From the IMG/VR virus record IMGVR_UViG_3300005336_000053, positions 1 through 24,072 of that record: a stretch of 24,072 nucleotides of DNA. One strand, written 5' to 3'. The position numbers and the translations under genes were made by a program. The notes below the pieces were generated by a model. It did no database searches, was not told the origin of the DNA, and was given only the letters and a program-made list of their open reading frames with translations. Source of the stretch: a virus. Positions 14,372-21,058 of the stretch are shown here, in pieces. The first letter of the stretch is position 1, and each line of letters opens with the position of its first letter.

Positions 14372-15232
14372 CTAACTTAATTTGCCTTCTTTGTCCCACG
14401 TATCGAACAGTTCTGCGAACGCTTCATCGTCACCCGCTTTCAGGCGTTTGCTAAGTTGGATGTTCTTAGCGGTCGGATCGGTCTTTTTCTTTGTGGAACC
14501 GGTAGTTTCAACAGCGGCATTTTTCTGGGTAGTGATAGAAACCTTGGCGTTTTGTGCACCCTCCGCCTTGGCTTCAGCCAATTTGGTTGATGTAATACCG
14601 AGGGCTTCTGCCACGGTCTTAGCAGCCTCGTAAGAGTTGATCTGCTTCCCGTTCAGGATACTAGCGACACGAGCGTTTTCTACCATTTGACGAACCGCGG
14701 GGTTTGTCTTTAGTTCTGGTAAAATCTTCTCGGCGGCGTCTAGTGCCTGATCTTCGACTCGCTGGGTGTGAGCTTCTAGCCGCATTTCGTATTTAGCTTT
14801 TTCGACTATGTAAGTCTGGTACTGCTCAGGGGTCATATTCGTGATATAACCTTCCTCGTTTATCTCGGGAGCAGGAAGCTTAAACTCGGGTGGCGGCGGA
14901 AGATTTGGCTCCCAGTCAGGAGTTGTTTCCGCTTCTTTCGGTTTTTCAGTTTCGGTTTTTGAAGGTGCTGTAGTCTCTGGGGGAGTCTCCGTGTCGTCAG
15001 GGGTCGTTCGGGAAAAATCCTGTGTGTCCTCGACTTCCTCGTCGTCCTCAGCCGGAGCTACTTTTTCTGTTTTTGTTTCTTCCTTTGGCTCTTCTTTTGC
15101 AGCCGCGGGGGTTTTTGTTTCAGTAGTTTTTGTTTCTACTTTTTCTGTTTGTTTTTCGGGAGCGGTCTTGGTGTGCAGGGCCGGTTCCTCGGTGTCAACA
15201 ACGTCTAGGACGCCGTCAAGAATATCGCTCAT
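14372..15232 (-). CDS. Scaffolding-like head assembly protein
   Basis: A protein of 286 residues. The first 120 are very rich in Glu, Lys, Thr and Pro and probably disordered. The middle and C-terminal part is charged and helical (YQTYIVEKAKYEMRLEAHTQ, ILPELKTNPAVRQMVENARV). This composition, the acidic character and the position just before the major capsid gene are typical of phage scaffolds, which guide procapsid assembly. No protease motif is visible. It lacks Cys, and GGAGAC precedes the ATG at 15232. It probably shares a transcript with the capsid from the promoter at 15450-15478. Confidence 0.75.
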   Translation of the reverse strand: MSDILDGVLDVVDTEEPALHTKTAPEKQTEKVETKTTETKTPAAAKEEPKEETKTEKVAPAEDDEEVEDTQDFSRTTPDDTETPPETTAPSKTETEKPKEAETTPDWEPNLPPPPEFKLPAPEINEEGYITNMTPEQYQTYIVEKAKYEMRLEAHTQRVEDQALDAAEKILPELKTNPAVRQMVENARVASILNGKQINSYEAAKTVAEALGITSTKLAEAKAEGAQNAKVSITTQKNAAVETTGSTKKKTDPTAKNIQLSKRLKAGDDEAFAELFDTWDKEGKLS

Positions 15233-15272
15233 TTTGTCTCCATGAAAGCTATAAAAGCCTTACGTAATGTTT

Positions 15273-15497
15273 TTATGCATTTGGGCGAATGTACCAACCT
15301 CGGCCACACTTGGGGTTTGAACACCCGTGGTAGATGGCTTCACCGATAGTGTCGGTAGGGTCAGGAACCAGTGTCTCGTGTTGACATTCTATATCATTGA
15401 TTGGCGGAACGCCGGAGAGATCAATGATTTCATCTTTCTCATTGCCTACATTATAGCTTGTTTCTGACGACTTGTCAACATTTTTATTCTGATCCAT
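15273..15497 (-). CDS. Small putative zinc-binding protein
   Basis: A protein of 74 residues from the ATG at 15497 (a TTG one codon earlier is also possible). An acidic N-terminus is followed by a C-x-H ... C-x4-C arrangement (ECQHETL ... GCSNPKCGRGW), which could bind one zinc ion. No enzyme motif is seen. It overlaps the stop of the 104-residue gene by 14 bases. A perfect consensus promoter (15450-15478) lies inside its coding region, an unusual feature. Function unknown. Confidence 0.65.
   Translation of the reverse strand: MDQNKNVDKSSETSYNVGNEKDEIIDLSGVPPINDIECQHETLVPDPTDTIGEAIYHGCSNPKCGRGWYIRPNA
15450..15478 (-). promoter_or_regulatory. Perfect sigma70 consensus promoter inside a CDS
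   Basis: On the minus strand TTGACA (15473-15478), exactly 17 bases, and TATAAT (15450-15455), matching all twelve consensus bases. It lies inside the 74-residue zinc-protein gene and about 210 bases upstream of the scaffold ATG. It probably provides extra transcription of scaffold and capsid, the most abundant structural proteins. Confidence 0.85.
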
Positions 15498-15798
15498 CAA
15501 GCTTCTCTTGAATTTTAATACGTCTAGCTGGGCTGGCGGCTACTTGCAGTTTGCGAAGTATCCTCTTATAAGCTAGTAAATCAGATAGGGCGTTATTATA
15601 GCCGGTCGGGTCCTTCCGATATTTCTCGGAGGTGACATCGTTGACAATCCGGGTTATTTCGTCTGTGACTAATTTAGTCCAGAGTTTACCTGTAGCTGTC
15701 TCGAAGAACCGCTCTGCGGCTGCGGACTCAAGAAGCTGTTGCTCCAACTGGAGCCGTTGGTTCTCCGCTGGCGTTAGGTTGTTGGGCTGTTCCTGCAT
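15484..15798 (-). CDS. Hypothetical helical protein overlapping portal gene
   Basis: A protein of 104 residues, mostly helical (ENQRLQLEQQLLESAAAERF; DLLAYKRILRKLQVAASPAR), with no recognised domain. The AAGGAG ribosome site is ideal, 6 bases before the ATG at 15798, so I keep this start even though it makes a 71-base out-of-frame overlap with the portal's Pro/Gln-rich C-terminus. The small helical product between portal and scaffold could be a head assembly factor (inference). Confidence 0.7.
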   Translation of the reverse strand: MQEQPNNLTPAENQRLQLEQQLLESAAAERFFETATGKLWTKLVTDEITRIVNDVTSEKYRKDPTGYNNALSDLLAYKRILRKLQVAASPARRIKIQEKLDGSE

Positions 15799-17818
15799 TT
15801 GGGTCTCCTTGTGGTTGTTCTAATGCTGCTTGCTGATGGGCATGTCCCATAGCGTCTGTCACTGTCTGGTGGGGGTGCATAACCCCGGCGTGTAGACCAG
15901 CGACCTCTTCAACTTGTGCCTGAACATCGGCGTCAAGTTTAGGTAGGTTCTTAGCGATACCATCCAGAGCAACACCCTGTGGCGTGTCTCGGAAGTTAGG
16001 CTGTTCACCAGTTGACGGGGTCTGGACATTGCTGTCTAGTAAGTATCGGTTGAAGTTCTTCTTGCTAAATAGTTCGGCGGTATCTTCTACCAGCTCATTG
16101 AAGTTGAAGCGTGGTACGTCTTGTGGGGTCTTGAAGATTTCGGCTTGTTGGATGGCTGCCTTTTGGAGCAAGAGAATGTCGTTGACGAAGCGGTCGTTGG
16201 CGTCCATCTTGTCCTGCTTGGACAATGGGGTCATGGAGTCGTCATCAATATCCAGTTCCATCTCACCTTGATAGTCGCTAGGTAACACTACGTCTGGGAC
16301 AGTACGGCCGTTGACAACCCGGCGGATTTCGGCAGGATCATCAGCGAATTGCTGGAGATTAGAGAGCCATATACGCCCTACAATCTTCATGGATTGCTTG
16401 AAGTTGTCTCGGAAAAAGCCGATCTTGGTTGTAGCTGCTTCGGTGATGGTTTTCACACCATAGGCTGTACCACGGGTCTTATCGGCGGGGTCGTTCGGAG
16501 TGCCGGTAGCATATGGCGAGAATGTAGCATTATCAATGCCTTTTTCAAGCACATTCATCACGACTGATAGCTGTGTAGGATTAGGCTCGGGGAACTTAAA
16601 CTGTTTTGGCGCTTCACCGGTAAATGTAATTTCGCCGCCGGGCTCAATGATGAAGTCGTTAGTAAGAGTACCGTCTTCGTACATCAGCATAGAGTCAATG
16701 GACAAGTTCCAGTTGTCTAGGTAGTGATTGAACAGGTCGTTAGTGGCAGATTGCAGAGTACGGTTGTTTTCAAACAGCGACTCACCGAACGGAGAGAAGC
16801 TTTTGCGGCGACAGTAGAACGGTACGACGGGGTACATATTGTGCCAGTAAGGAACAGAGGTTTCTCGGATTTCAACCCACGGGTGGTCTTCCTGTGGTGT
16901 TTCGCTTCCATCGTCTGACATATCAGCCAGTCCTTCAGCATATGTAGTGAGAGTAATGCCGTCGGCAGTCTTTTCATAACACTCGTAGTAAGTAATCATG
17001 TCAACGGTATCGTCCATTGCGATCATGTCTAGTTCGTTCAGGACACGGTCTCGGGATTGGTCATATAGCGTAAACTCATCTACGGGCTGGCGTGGCCCAG
17101 TATCACACTTATCTAGGTTCTCATAGAGACCGGAGGCTTCCATCTCAACGAGGGGTTTATAACCACGGACAATCAGGTAGGGTATCTTGAACCAGCTCGG
17201 ACCGTCGGCGGGGAATACGTTGAAGAAGTTGACCGGCTCAAAACCATTGTAGCCAGTTTGGGTGGTCTTAGTGACGGTCTGTGTGTTGTCCATATTGCCA
17301 ACCTCATCATATGGACGGGCGTTCTGAGAGTCCTCAGTAAAGCACCATGGCGCATAAGCATAACCGGTGCCAGCGACGACTGCGTCTACTAGCGGATCAA
17401 AGACTTTGAGTTTCATAGGCTCTTCGTGACCACAGAGGTAGTCATAATGCAGTTTGGCTTCTATGCGCTGTTCACGCTCTTCAACACCTTGTGCTAATTG
17501 GAAGTTGCCCGTTGTGTCATCTAGGTCTAACTCGTTTTTAATGGTGACGTCAAACAGGGGTACAACGTCTGACATTTTAGCGATGAGGTCCCATGCTTTA
17601 CTTGCTAAGATTGGGACATAGACTTTGGATTTCCACGGAGATATTTTCTGAGTATTCTGAACGGCATACATGATGTCGTAGTACTTAGAGGCGTCCTCGA
17701 ACATCTGTCGTTGCTTGATTTTTCTATTCTCGAAGCGTTGCTGCCAAACCGAGGCGGAGGTTTCAACGTCCTCTTGGGCTTGCGTTTCCCCGTCATCGGG
17801 AATATCGTTCTTTGCCAT
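15728..17818 (-). CDS. Portal protein (P22-like)
   Basis: A protein of 696 residues forming the DNA-entry ring of the head. Recognisable pieces are WKSKVYVPILASKAWDLIAKM near the N-terminus, the helix/loop stretch MYPVVPFYCRRKSFSPFGESL, NRTLQSATNDLFNHYLDNWN and NDPADKTRGTAYGVKTITEAA. These fit large P22-type portals with an extended C-terminal helix (barrel) region. The last 60 residues are Gln/Pro/Ala-rich and overlap the next gene. AAAGGAA precedes the ATG at 17818, and a strong promoter lies 60 bases upstream. Confidence 0.85.
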   Translation of the reverse strand: MAKNDIPDDGETQAQEDVETSASVWQQRFENRKIKQRQMFEDASKYYDIMYAVQNTQKISPWKSKVYVPILASKAWDLIAKMSDVVPLFDVTIKNELDLDDTTGNFQLAQGVEEREQRIEAKLHYDYLCGHEEPMKLKVFDPLVDAVVAGTGYAYAPWCFTEDSQNARPYDEVGNMDNTQTVTKTTQTGYNGFEPVNFFNVFPADGPSWFKIPYLIVRGYKPLVEMEASGLYENLDKCDTGPRQPVDEFTLYDQSRDRVLNELDMIAMDDTVDMITYYECYEKTADGITLTTYAEGLADMSDDGSETPQEDHPWVEIRETSVPYWHNMYPVVPFYCRRKSFSPFGESLFENNRTLQSATNDLFNHYLDNWNLSIDSMLMYEDGTLTNDFIIEPGGEITFTGEAPKQFKFPEPNPTQLSVVMNVLEKGIDNATFSPYATGTPNDPADKTRGTAYGVKTITEAATTKIGFFRDNFKQSMKIVGRIWLSNLQQFADDPAEIRRVVNGRTVPDVVLPSDYQGEMELDIDDDSMTPLSKQDKMDANDRFVNDILLLQKAAIQQAEIFKTPQDVPRFNFNELVEDTAELFSKKNFNRYLLDSNVQTPSTGEQPNFRDTPQGVALDGIAKNLPKLDADVQAQVEEVAGLHAGVMHPHQTVTDAMGHAHQQAALEQPQGDPNAGTAQQPNASGEPTAPVGATAS

Positions 17819-17879
17819 TCGGGTTCCTTTTTGTTTTGAGTGTTGTAAGTATGACTAAGCAGTCACTTCATTTACTTAC

Positions 17880-17908
17880 ATTATACCCTAAAATTGTATC
17901 GTTGACAA
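17880..17908 (-). promoter_or_regulatory. Strong promoter upstream of the portal gene
   Basis: Minus-strand TTGTCA (17903-17908), exactly 17 bases, and TATAAT (17880-17885), eleven of twelve consensus bases. It lies in the 92-base gap between the methyltransferase stop and the portal ATG. This separates transcription of the head genes from the accessory GroEL block. Confidence 0.8.
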
Positions 17909-17910
17909 GC

Positions 17911-18591
17911 TTATTCGTAACGAACATTGATTAAATGATTGTGGACGCTGACGTCTTTTACCCTGTCGGGGCCGATTTCTTTGTAGATAGATGTTGCTTT
18001 TCTGACATGCCCGTACTTGTTTTCACGTGAATAATCTTCCTTTTCAGTCGTGTAAAGCCGAATATGGCACTTGTTTTTCTCATCGTCTGCGCCGTAAACC
18101 GGGCTCTCAAAAGCTGGCGTAGATACGAGTACTGAGCCGCCGGGAGCCAGAACGTCATCAATCAGTCTAAGAACTTCTTGGACATCCTTAACATGTTCAA
18201 TAACCTCAAACAGTGTGACGACATCAAAACTATGGGGTTCAAAACCACGTATCTGTTCTTCTATAGGTCCCTGATAGAAATGGGCGTTTAGTTTGGCTTG
18301 TTCCGCCCGTTCCTTCGCAATTTTAATGCCATCAACCGTGAGATCAATGCCGCTAACGGGTATATGTAGGTGTCTCGCAACAGTAAGTGCAAACGAACCA
18401 TCCAGACAACCAAGGTCCAGTAGGTTCTTTGGCTGAAGCTCTTCAACTTGGTCAAAGGCCCAGCCGAAGCGGGGAATAAATTCGTGAATATCAAAAGCAT
18501 GTTTTTCGTTAATCGGCTCAAATTTGTGGTGCTCATAGAAGTCCTCGTATTGCTCTAGGCTAAAGTCTTGTTCAGATTTACTTCCTACCAT
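17911..18591 (-). CDS. Class I SAM-dependent methyltransferase
   Basis: A protein of 226 residues. Motif I LLDLGCLDGSFAL (about 57-69), post-I GIDLTVDG, motif near FDVVTLFEVIEH, and LAPGGSVLVSTP match the class I Rossmann methyltransferase fold of the UbiE/Methyltransf_11 type. The substrate is unknown. Because it ends the glycosyltransferase-GroEL block, modification of a sugar or of a virion or surface glycan is likely (inference). The ribosome site AAGGA lies 6 bases before the ATG at 18591. Confidence 0.88.
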   Translation of the reverse strand: MVGSKSEQDFSLEQYEDFYEHHKFEPINEKHAFDIHEFIPRFGWAFDQVEELQPKNLLDLGCLDGSFALTVARHLHIPVSGIDLTVDGIKIAKERAEQAKLNAHFYQGPIEEQIRGFEPHSFDVVTLFEVIEHVKDVQEVLRLIDDVLAPGGSVLVSTPAFESPVYGADDEKNKCHIRLYTTEKEDYSRENKYGHVRKATSIYKEIGPDRVKDVSVHNHLINVRYE

Positions 18592-18668
18592 GGTTATCCT
18601 TCTTGTAAAAATGCTCGGCGATGGATAGTGTCTTACCGCCTATCTTGTTGCCGAAAGCATATCCCTTC

Positions 18669-19268
18669 TTAGTGAACCTTCTGTCTTTTTGGCTTAGTCG
18701 TCTTCGGAGCGAGGAGCGATTGAATGGTATTGTCCCATTCTTGGGCGACGTCTCCCCAGTCGCAGCTAGGTACTGCCGTGCCAGTTTTGCCCTCTCGGAG
18801 AGCGTCAATAACTTTTTGAATGAATTGTTCTTGTTTGTACTCATCGGTATATATCTTCTGTGTCCTTATTTTATCGCCGCTTTTTACTGTTTCTTTAAGT
18901 GCACCAACCGTAGTAACCACCGGGTAACAGCCAGCTTCTTGAGCCTTGAGTGCTGTAATACAGTGGATTTCAGGGAATTCAGTCGGGTAAGCCCATACTT
19001 GGATTTTTGACATTGCCTTCGCCAGTTCTTCATGTGAAACCCGGCCATGAACAGTAACGCCTTGGTCTGCCAGTTCAGCGAACCGACGCTCCATTCTAAA
19101 ATAGAAATCGTCTTCACCCTCCAAGCCAACCCACGACTCCCAACCATAATAGACATCGAGAGTTGCGTCGGGGACTGCCTCACGAATAACGGGCCACATC
19201 TGGAGTAGACACTCAAGTCCCCTGTAGTATGCCGAAAAATATCCAACACTATTCTTCCTCTTTTTCAC
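18669..19268 (-). CDS. C-terminal GT-B half of a GT4 glycosyltransferase
   Basis: A protein of 199 residues from a GTG at 19268. It contains YRGLECLLQMWPVIREAVPD, LDVYYGWESW and HGRVSHEELAKAM. It also carries the nucleotide-sugar segment VWAYPTEFPEIHCITALKAQ, which resembles the E-x7-E region of GT4 enzymes. This is the donor-binding Rossmann half only; the acceptor half is absent. The 558-residue protein at 21048-22724 ends exactly where this half should begin. It overlaps the end of GroEL by 20 bases. It may work as a separate subunit with that protein, or be a relic. Confidence 0.75.
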   Translation of the reverse strand: MKKRKNSVGYFSAYYRGLECLLQMWPVIREAVPDATLDVYYGWESWVGLEGEDDFYFRMERRFAELADQGVTVHGRVSHEELAKAMSKIQVWAYPTEFPEIHCITALKAQEAGCYPVVTTVGALKETVKSGDKIRTQKIYTDEYKQEQFIQKVIDALREGKTGTAVPSCDWGDVAQEWDNTIQSLLAPKTTKPKRQKVH

Positions 19269-20817
19269 TTTTATCTTCCTCTCTAGTTATGATTACGCCA
19301 GTAGTCAAGGCAGACGCCGCCACAGATACAGCGTTGGTGATAGTCTGCTTAATCACCAAGACGGGGTCAATTATTCCATGTTCTTTGAGATTGATAGGTT
19401 TTTCAGGATCGCCCATAATGTCGTAGCCGGTGCCAAACTCGTGAGCTTCTAGTTGCTCGAGCTGTTTTCCGTACCGTAGACCGGCATTTGTCATCAGGAC
19501 CTTAAATGGTGCCTCTAATGCTTCTTTAAGGAGCTGTGCGCCGTCTGTGTCGCTCACAAGCTCTCTTGCGAGGCGTATGTATGTCATACCACCGCCCGGG
19601 ACAATTCCTTCCTTCAGAGCGGCTTCTGTAGCTGCTACTGCGTCATCAATGAGATACTTGCGTTCTTCGGCCTCCATTTCGGTGTTACCACCTACTCTGA
19701 TCTGACCGACACGTGCCCGGAGCTGGGCGATACGCTTCTCAATCTTACTCTTATCAAATTCGCCTTTTGTGTTCTTAACTTTGGCCTGTAGACCCTTGAT
19801 GTAGTCGCTAACGTCTTGACCGCCAGTAATGACAGTCTCAGCCTGAGTAGCCACCAGCTCAGCACAAGTACCTAGATCGGGCGGTTTTAGATCGGAAATT
19901 TTCTTAGGGAACTTCGCACCTACTGGCTCTGTACCGACAAAGGTTGCAATGTCACGTAAGCGTTCCATGCGCTGTTCACCGAAGCCCGGAGACTTAATCC
20001 CGATGACATCAAACTCACCAGCCCGGAGCATGGCCCAGTCTAGTAAGTCATTCTTGAAGTCATCAGCAATGATTACAATACCATCCCGACCTTGGTTAAA
20101 TAGGTCTTGGCATAGTCCCACCACATCCTTAAACCCGACTGTCTGGTGGGCAACTAGAATGGGAGGATTAGCGGCAGTAGTGCTCTGGGTGCGCTGATCC
20201 AGTATCATGGTCGGACTGAGGAGACCGGTATCAAAAGAATAACCCTCCACAATCTCGTACTCAATAACTGGCTTCTGGCCGAGTTCTACAACCACCATAG
20301 CGTCTTTACCGAGCTTATGGTACATCTGTCCAACCTCTTTACCGATGGTCGGATTTTCACTAGCGATGGTCGCAACCTCAATGGTTGACTTTTCGGTAGT
20401 AATAGGTTCTGCTAACTTAGGAAGTGCTGCAAGGGCTTCTTCCGCTGCGGCGTCTAATTCACGCCGGAGAACCATAGCATTCTTGCCCGTCTGGATTTTA
20501 GCCAGACCACCATCTATCAGGTGATAGGCGAGAATAGTAGAGCTGGTCGTACCGTCACCTACGTTGTCATTAGTCTTGCTGGAGCTGGCCTTAATCATCT
20601 CAATACCGACCCTAGCGCCCGGTGAACAGTCTTTGACATCCTCAATGGATTTGGCGACAGTTACACCGTCATGGGTTACAACAGGTTCGCCATATGCCTC
20701 AATGACAGCATTTTGGCCTTTCGGACCAAGGGTAGTGGACACGGCTTCATAGAGAAGCTTGGCACCCTCAAGGAGCTGTTCTTTGGCCTTATCGCCGGTT
20801 ATGATCTGTTTCTTCAC
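19249..20817 (-). CDS. groL: GroEL-type group I chaperonin
   Basis: A protein of 522 residues from the GTG at 20817 (KKQIITGDKAKEQLLEGAKL). This start is preferred because GGAG lies 6 bases upstream and because it aligns with normal GroEL N-termini. The open frame extends further to 20973, but that adds 52 residues unlike GroEL. ATPase motifs are intact: TLGPKGQNAVIEAYG, DGVTVAKSIED, VGDGTTSSTIL and DDAVAATEAALKEGIVPGGG. The C-terminus is acidic (EEDKSEKEEE) instead of a GGM-rich tail. No GroES is visible. In phages, chaperonins assist folding of capsid or other virion proteins. The gene overlaps the 35-residue ORF by four bases (GTGA). Confidence 0.95.
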   Translation of the reverse strand: MKKQIITGDKAKEQLLEGAKLLYEAVSTTLGPKGQNAVIEAYGEPVVTHDGVTVAKSIEDVKDCSPGARVGIEMIKASSSKTNDNVGDGTTSSTILAYHLIDGGLAKIQTGKNAMVLRRELDAAAEEALAALPKLAEPITTEKSTIEVATIASENPTIGKEVGQMYHKLGKDAMVVVELGQKPVIEYEIVEGYSFDTGLLSPTMILDQRTQSTTAANPPILVAHQTVGFKDVVGLCQDLFNQGRDGIVIIADDFKNDLLDWAMLRAGEFDVIGIKSPGFGEQRMERLRDIATFVGTEPVGAKFPKKISDLKPPDLGTCAELVATQAETVITGGQDVSDYIKGLQAKVKNTKGEFDKSKIEKRIAQLRARVGQIRVGGNTEMEAEERKYLIDDAVAATEAALKEGIVPGGGMTYIRLARELVSDTDGAQLLKEALEAPFKVLMTNAGLRYGKQLEQLEAHEFGTGYDIMGDPEKPINLKEHGIIDPVLVIKQTITNAVSVAASALTTGVIITREEDKSEKEEE

Positions 20818-20921
20818 GCCTCGCTCCACTCTCTCAGGCTTGGGTTCCAGATGTATAGTAGACCGTCTGAGCCGAGGCCGTATAGTGCGTTGTTGTAAGG
20901 TGTAATTTGGATAATAGTCAT
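20814..20921 (-). CDS. 35-residue single beta-blade-like peptide
   Basis: MTIIQITPYNNALYGLGSDG followed by LLYIWNPSLREWSEA. The LYGLGSDGLLYIW...W pattern looks like one blade of a beta-propeller or tectonin-like repeat. AAGGAG lies 6 bases before the ATG at 20921. The ATG overlaps the previous stop (ATGA), and its own stop overlaps the GroEL start (GTGA). Context, ribosome site and overlaps argue for a real gene that couples translation to GroEL. Its function is unknown; assembly of several copies, or a pure coupling role, are both possible. Confidence 0.7.
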   Translation of the reverse strand: MTIIQITPYNNALYGLGSDGLLYIWNPSLREWSEA

Positions 20922-21058
20922 TCTTTCTCCTTCTTAAATCCGATCTCGCCGTCGCCCCCCCCCACATAGTCAAGGAGGAGATTGGCTAAGGTTTCTATCT
21001 GTTTATCGCCCATGTCAGCAATAATCTCAAGTTTTTCGCAGAGTTGCTTAGTCGTCAT
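20918..21058 (-). CDS. 46-residue small protein with G9 tract
   Basis: Short helical, acidic protein beginning MTTKQLCEKLEIIADMGDKQ and ending DGEIGFKKEKE. AAGGAG precedes the ATG at 21058. This ATG lies within the last codons of the glycosyltransferase, giving an 11-base overlap. A nine-base homopolymer in the coding region (20955-20963) encodes the GGG run. A longer frame to 21172 exists but is a shadow of the glycosyltransferase. It is too small for GroES and shows no GroES features. Function unknown; it may be part of the GroEL cassette. Confidence 0.6.
   Translation of the reverse strand: MTTKQLCEKLEIIADMGDKQIETLANLLLDYVGGGDGEIGFKKEKE
20955..20963. repeat. Nine-base C/G homopolymer inside a CDS
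   Basis: C9 on the plus strand, G9 on the coding strand, inside the 46-residue gene. Such tracts slip during replication and are also prone to sequencing error. An indel here would change the 46-residue product's C-terminus and could join it to a neighbouring frame. Confidence 0.85.

Noticed and set aside
17902-17907. Plus-strand TTGACA as a rightward promoter
   Set aside because: No -10-like box lies 16-18 bases downstream; the same bases form the -35 of the leftward portal promoter when read on the minus strand.
18578-18844. Minus-strand ORF of 88 residues between the GT half and the methyltransferase
   Set aside because: It overlaps the end of the 199-residue ORF by 176 bases, has no ribosome site at its ATG, and its basic composition fits a shadow frame. 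The 77 bases between the two genes are better read as leader with the methyltransferase ribosome site.
20818-20973. N-terminal extension of GroEL to an upstream ATG
   Set aside because: The 52 added residues are unlike GroEL and overlap the 46- and 35-residue ORFs; the GTG at 20817 has an ideal ribosome site and gives the normal N-terminus.
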